37,023 nt of DNA from a virus: positions 1-37,023 of IMG/VR virus record IMGVR_UViG_3300044612_002663, one strand, 5' to 3'. A program made the position numbers and the translations under genes. The notes beneath the pieces were generated by a model that had not been told where the DNA came from, did not search any database, and saw only the letters and a list, made by a program, of their open reading frames with translations. The stretch's first letter is position 1. Each line of letters starts with the position of its first letter. Below, piece by piece: positions 35,474 to 37,023 of this stretch.

Positions 35474-37023
35474 CAACGATACTCGATTTTAAAAGCGTCA
35501 TGGATCAACCGGCGTGGCGTCCCGGAGCGCCCGCGATTGGCGGCGCGTCTGCCGGCGTATCTTTGGCTTACGATCTGTCCAACACAGACGGAGACCGCAT
35601 GAAAAGCATTTTCATGTTGCGGAGCGCGAGTGCTCTGGATCGGTTGGACCCTGTAACCAACGACTTTGTTCCGTTGACCTCGCCGAACTTGGCCGGGACG
35701 TTTGGTGCTGGATCAGCCGCCGTTTTCGCGCCTTCGCACGGCCCAAGGTCCAAAATTCTGTCAGGCGCGACGGCTTCATTAATTCCGCTCGACGGGCTTT
35801 TCAATAACGTCCCATACTCAACCGCGACTTGGACGCGCAGTGGCGCCGTCGCCACTGTCGCCACGGCTGCGGCGCATGGTTTCGCAATCGGGCAGCAAGT
35901 TGTGGTTGCGGTGTCTTCGGACTTGGCGGCGATCCCATTGGGGATGGTAACGCTTGTATCTGTTCCGTCTGGCACGACTTATACTTTCGCCTGCTTGAAT
36001 GCGGGCGCGACATCGGGTACGCTGACTATCGGCATTGTCGCCCCTGCGAACGCGCTGGCTAATCGCGGCGATATGCAGGGCTACACAATCCGCGTCATTG
36101 ACAACGGCGCGGGCGGCAGCGGCAAGGTGGAAACGCGCAAGATTATCGGCAACACGGGCGGCGTCCAGCCGATTGTGGAACTATCTGCGCCGCTGACCTT
36201 CACGCCGGTTGTGGGGTCTTCTTATGAAATCCGGTCAGGCCGGGTGTATATGCTCAACCCCGGCACCGCGACGGCTGGCCAGTGGAAATACTATGACCCG
36301 GCGACCAATACGGTAAGCGGGAACCTTGGCGTCACCAATCTTGCGGTCGCGATCGATAGCGCGCTGTTCCACATGAGCGAAGATTATGTGCCGCATAATC
36401 GGGTGCCGGGTTCAGGCTTTGTCAACGGCGGCGCAACAGCTAATGGCAAAAACTGTATCCAGGCCACGGCGGCGAGTTCAACCAGCATCACCGGCAGTGG
36501 TATGCCTGCCGGTCTTTTGGCTGATGAATACCGGAATTTTCAGATCAGGATTGTGGAAGACACGGTGAACGTCACTGCGGCAGGCCAGCGACGCAGGATC
36601 ACTTCCCACACCAGCGGCGCCACCGGCGTGTTCACGGTGCCCGCTTGGACAGTCACGCCTTCGTCAAGCGCCAAATTCGTGGTTGAGTATGATGACGATA
36701 AAATCCTGCTCTTCACCGGCTCCGCTTTCGTCTATACGCACAACATTGCGGGAAACACCTGGGACACATCCACCTTTGCCGCGCCGGCTGCAGCGAGCGG
36801 CGCCGGCGTTGTGGTGGCTGGCAATTTCGGGATTGTGCCGGATGGCCAGAAGGCAACGCGGCATTCTCATATCTACCGTGTTCGTGGCGGCAACATCCAA
36901 GCGATTGATATTCTGGACATCGCTGGCGCGGCCACTGGCGTTTGGCAGCCGGATATTTGGTATGGCGGCAAGGCGCAGACCTTCACGACAGGCACGAGTG
37001 GCGCCTATGACCCCGTAACCATG
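35470..37023 (+). CDS. Large virion protein, open at right edge
   Basis: The frame opens at an ATG overlapping the previous stop (ATGA at 35470) and stays open for 518 codons to the window end, so the gene is partial. The product is rich in Gly, Ala, Thr and Val with repetitive beta-type stretches, such as YMLNPGTATAGQWKYYDPATNT and a later FVYTHNIAGNTWDTSTFAA. The similarity of these repeats to each other suggests a beta-propeller or fibre-like fold. It is probably a tail or capsid-surface protein. If the genome is circular it is followed by the fibre-tail adaptor gene at the left edge. Confidence 0.7.
   Translation, partial: MTTILDFKSVMDQPAWRPGAPAIGGASAGVSLAYDLSNTDGDRMKSIFMLRSASALDRLDPVTNDFVPLTSPNLAGTFGAGSAAVFAPSHGPRSKILSGATASLIPLDGLFNNVPYSTATWTRSGAVATVATAAAHGFAIGQQVVVAVSSDLAAIPLGMVTLVSVPSGTTYTFACLNAGATSGTLTIGIVAPANALANRGDMQGYTIRVIDNGAGGSGKVETRKIIGNTGGVQPIVELSAPLTFTPVVGSSYEIRSGRVYMLNPGTATAGQWKYYDPATNTVSGNLGVTNLAVAIDSALFHMSEDYVPHNRVPGSGFVNGGATANGKNCIQATAASSTSITGSGMPAGLLADEYRNFQIRIVEDTVNVTAAGQRRRITSHTSGATGVFTVPAWTVTPSSSAKFVVEYDDDKILLFTGSAFVYTHNIAGNTWDTSTFAAPAAASGAGVVVAGNFGIVPDGQKATRHSHIYRVRGGNIQAIDILDIAGAATGVWQPDIWYGGKAQTFTTGTSGAYDPVTM

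Noticed and set aside
1-37023. CRISPR array, insertion sequence or transposase, complete tRNA or rRNA genes
   Set aside because: No regularly spaced repeat-spacer array, transposase motifs or RNA gene signatures were seen.

Overview
The window holds a temperate, lambda-like siphophage (tailed, probably non-contractile tail) of an alphaproteobacterium. It is GC-rich and densely packed, with many ATGA start/stop overlaps. The host class is suggested by a phage-borne GcrA-type regulator, a family known essentially only from Alphaproteobacteria and their phages, and by virion proteins typical of alphaproteobacterial phages (DUF6441-like, DUF6950-like). I cannot name a genus.

Layout. 5-3765 (+) carries a fibre-tail adaptor, a helix-turn-helix/metallophosphoesterase protein, a dNMP kinase and a lysis cassette: a small membrane protein, overlapping spanin genes and a GH19 endolysin. 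3766-4097 has no confident gene but contains the 3' half of a tRNA-Thr(GGT), the likely attP. 4098-9675 (-) is one tightly coupled leftward operon of 13 genes ending in an excisionase-like gene and a tyrosine integrase that reads toward attP. 9676-10430 is the lysis/lysogeny switch: a short CI-like repressor (-), a Cro/YdaS-like regulator (+), and palindromic operators of the form ATGCAGRAATYYTGCAT upstream of both early operons. A lipoprotein gene (10433-10903, -) sits inside the rightward early region. 10987-15874 (+) holds a CII-like regulator, GcrA, small genes, a P-loop primase/helicase-like protein, an iteron-rich candidate replication origin (14908-15171) and an unknown 226-aa protein. 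A terminator at 15922-15951 separates this from the late genes.

16090-37023 (+) is the virion module in lambda order: small and large terminase (GpA type), gpW-like joiner, portal, prohead protease fused to the major capsid protein, decoration protein, head-tail joiner, DUF6441-like protein, tail terminator-like protein, tail tube, a tail-assembly chaperone pair joined by a predicted -1 frameshift, tape measure, three tail-tip proteins, a gpJ-like protein, fibre and accessory proteins, a membrane protein and a holin-like protein, and a large virion protein open at the right edge.

Configuration. The attP-like tRNA fragment is flanked by phage genes on both sides, so the sequence looks like free or circularised phage rather than a prophage cut at its att sites. 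The features I find most notable are the symmetric GCGGGACA iteron array, the phased G GGA AAC slippery site with a downstream stem, the internal ribosome-binding site inside the protease-capsid fusion, the operator set, and the tRNA-derived attP. No function was verified by database search; family names rest on recognised motifs and gene order.
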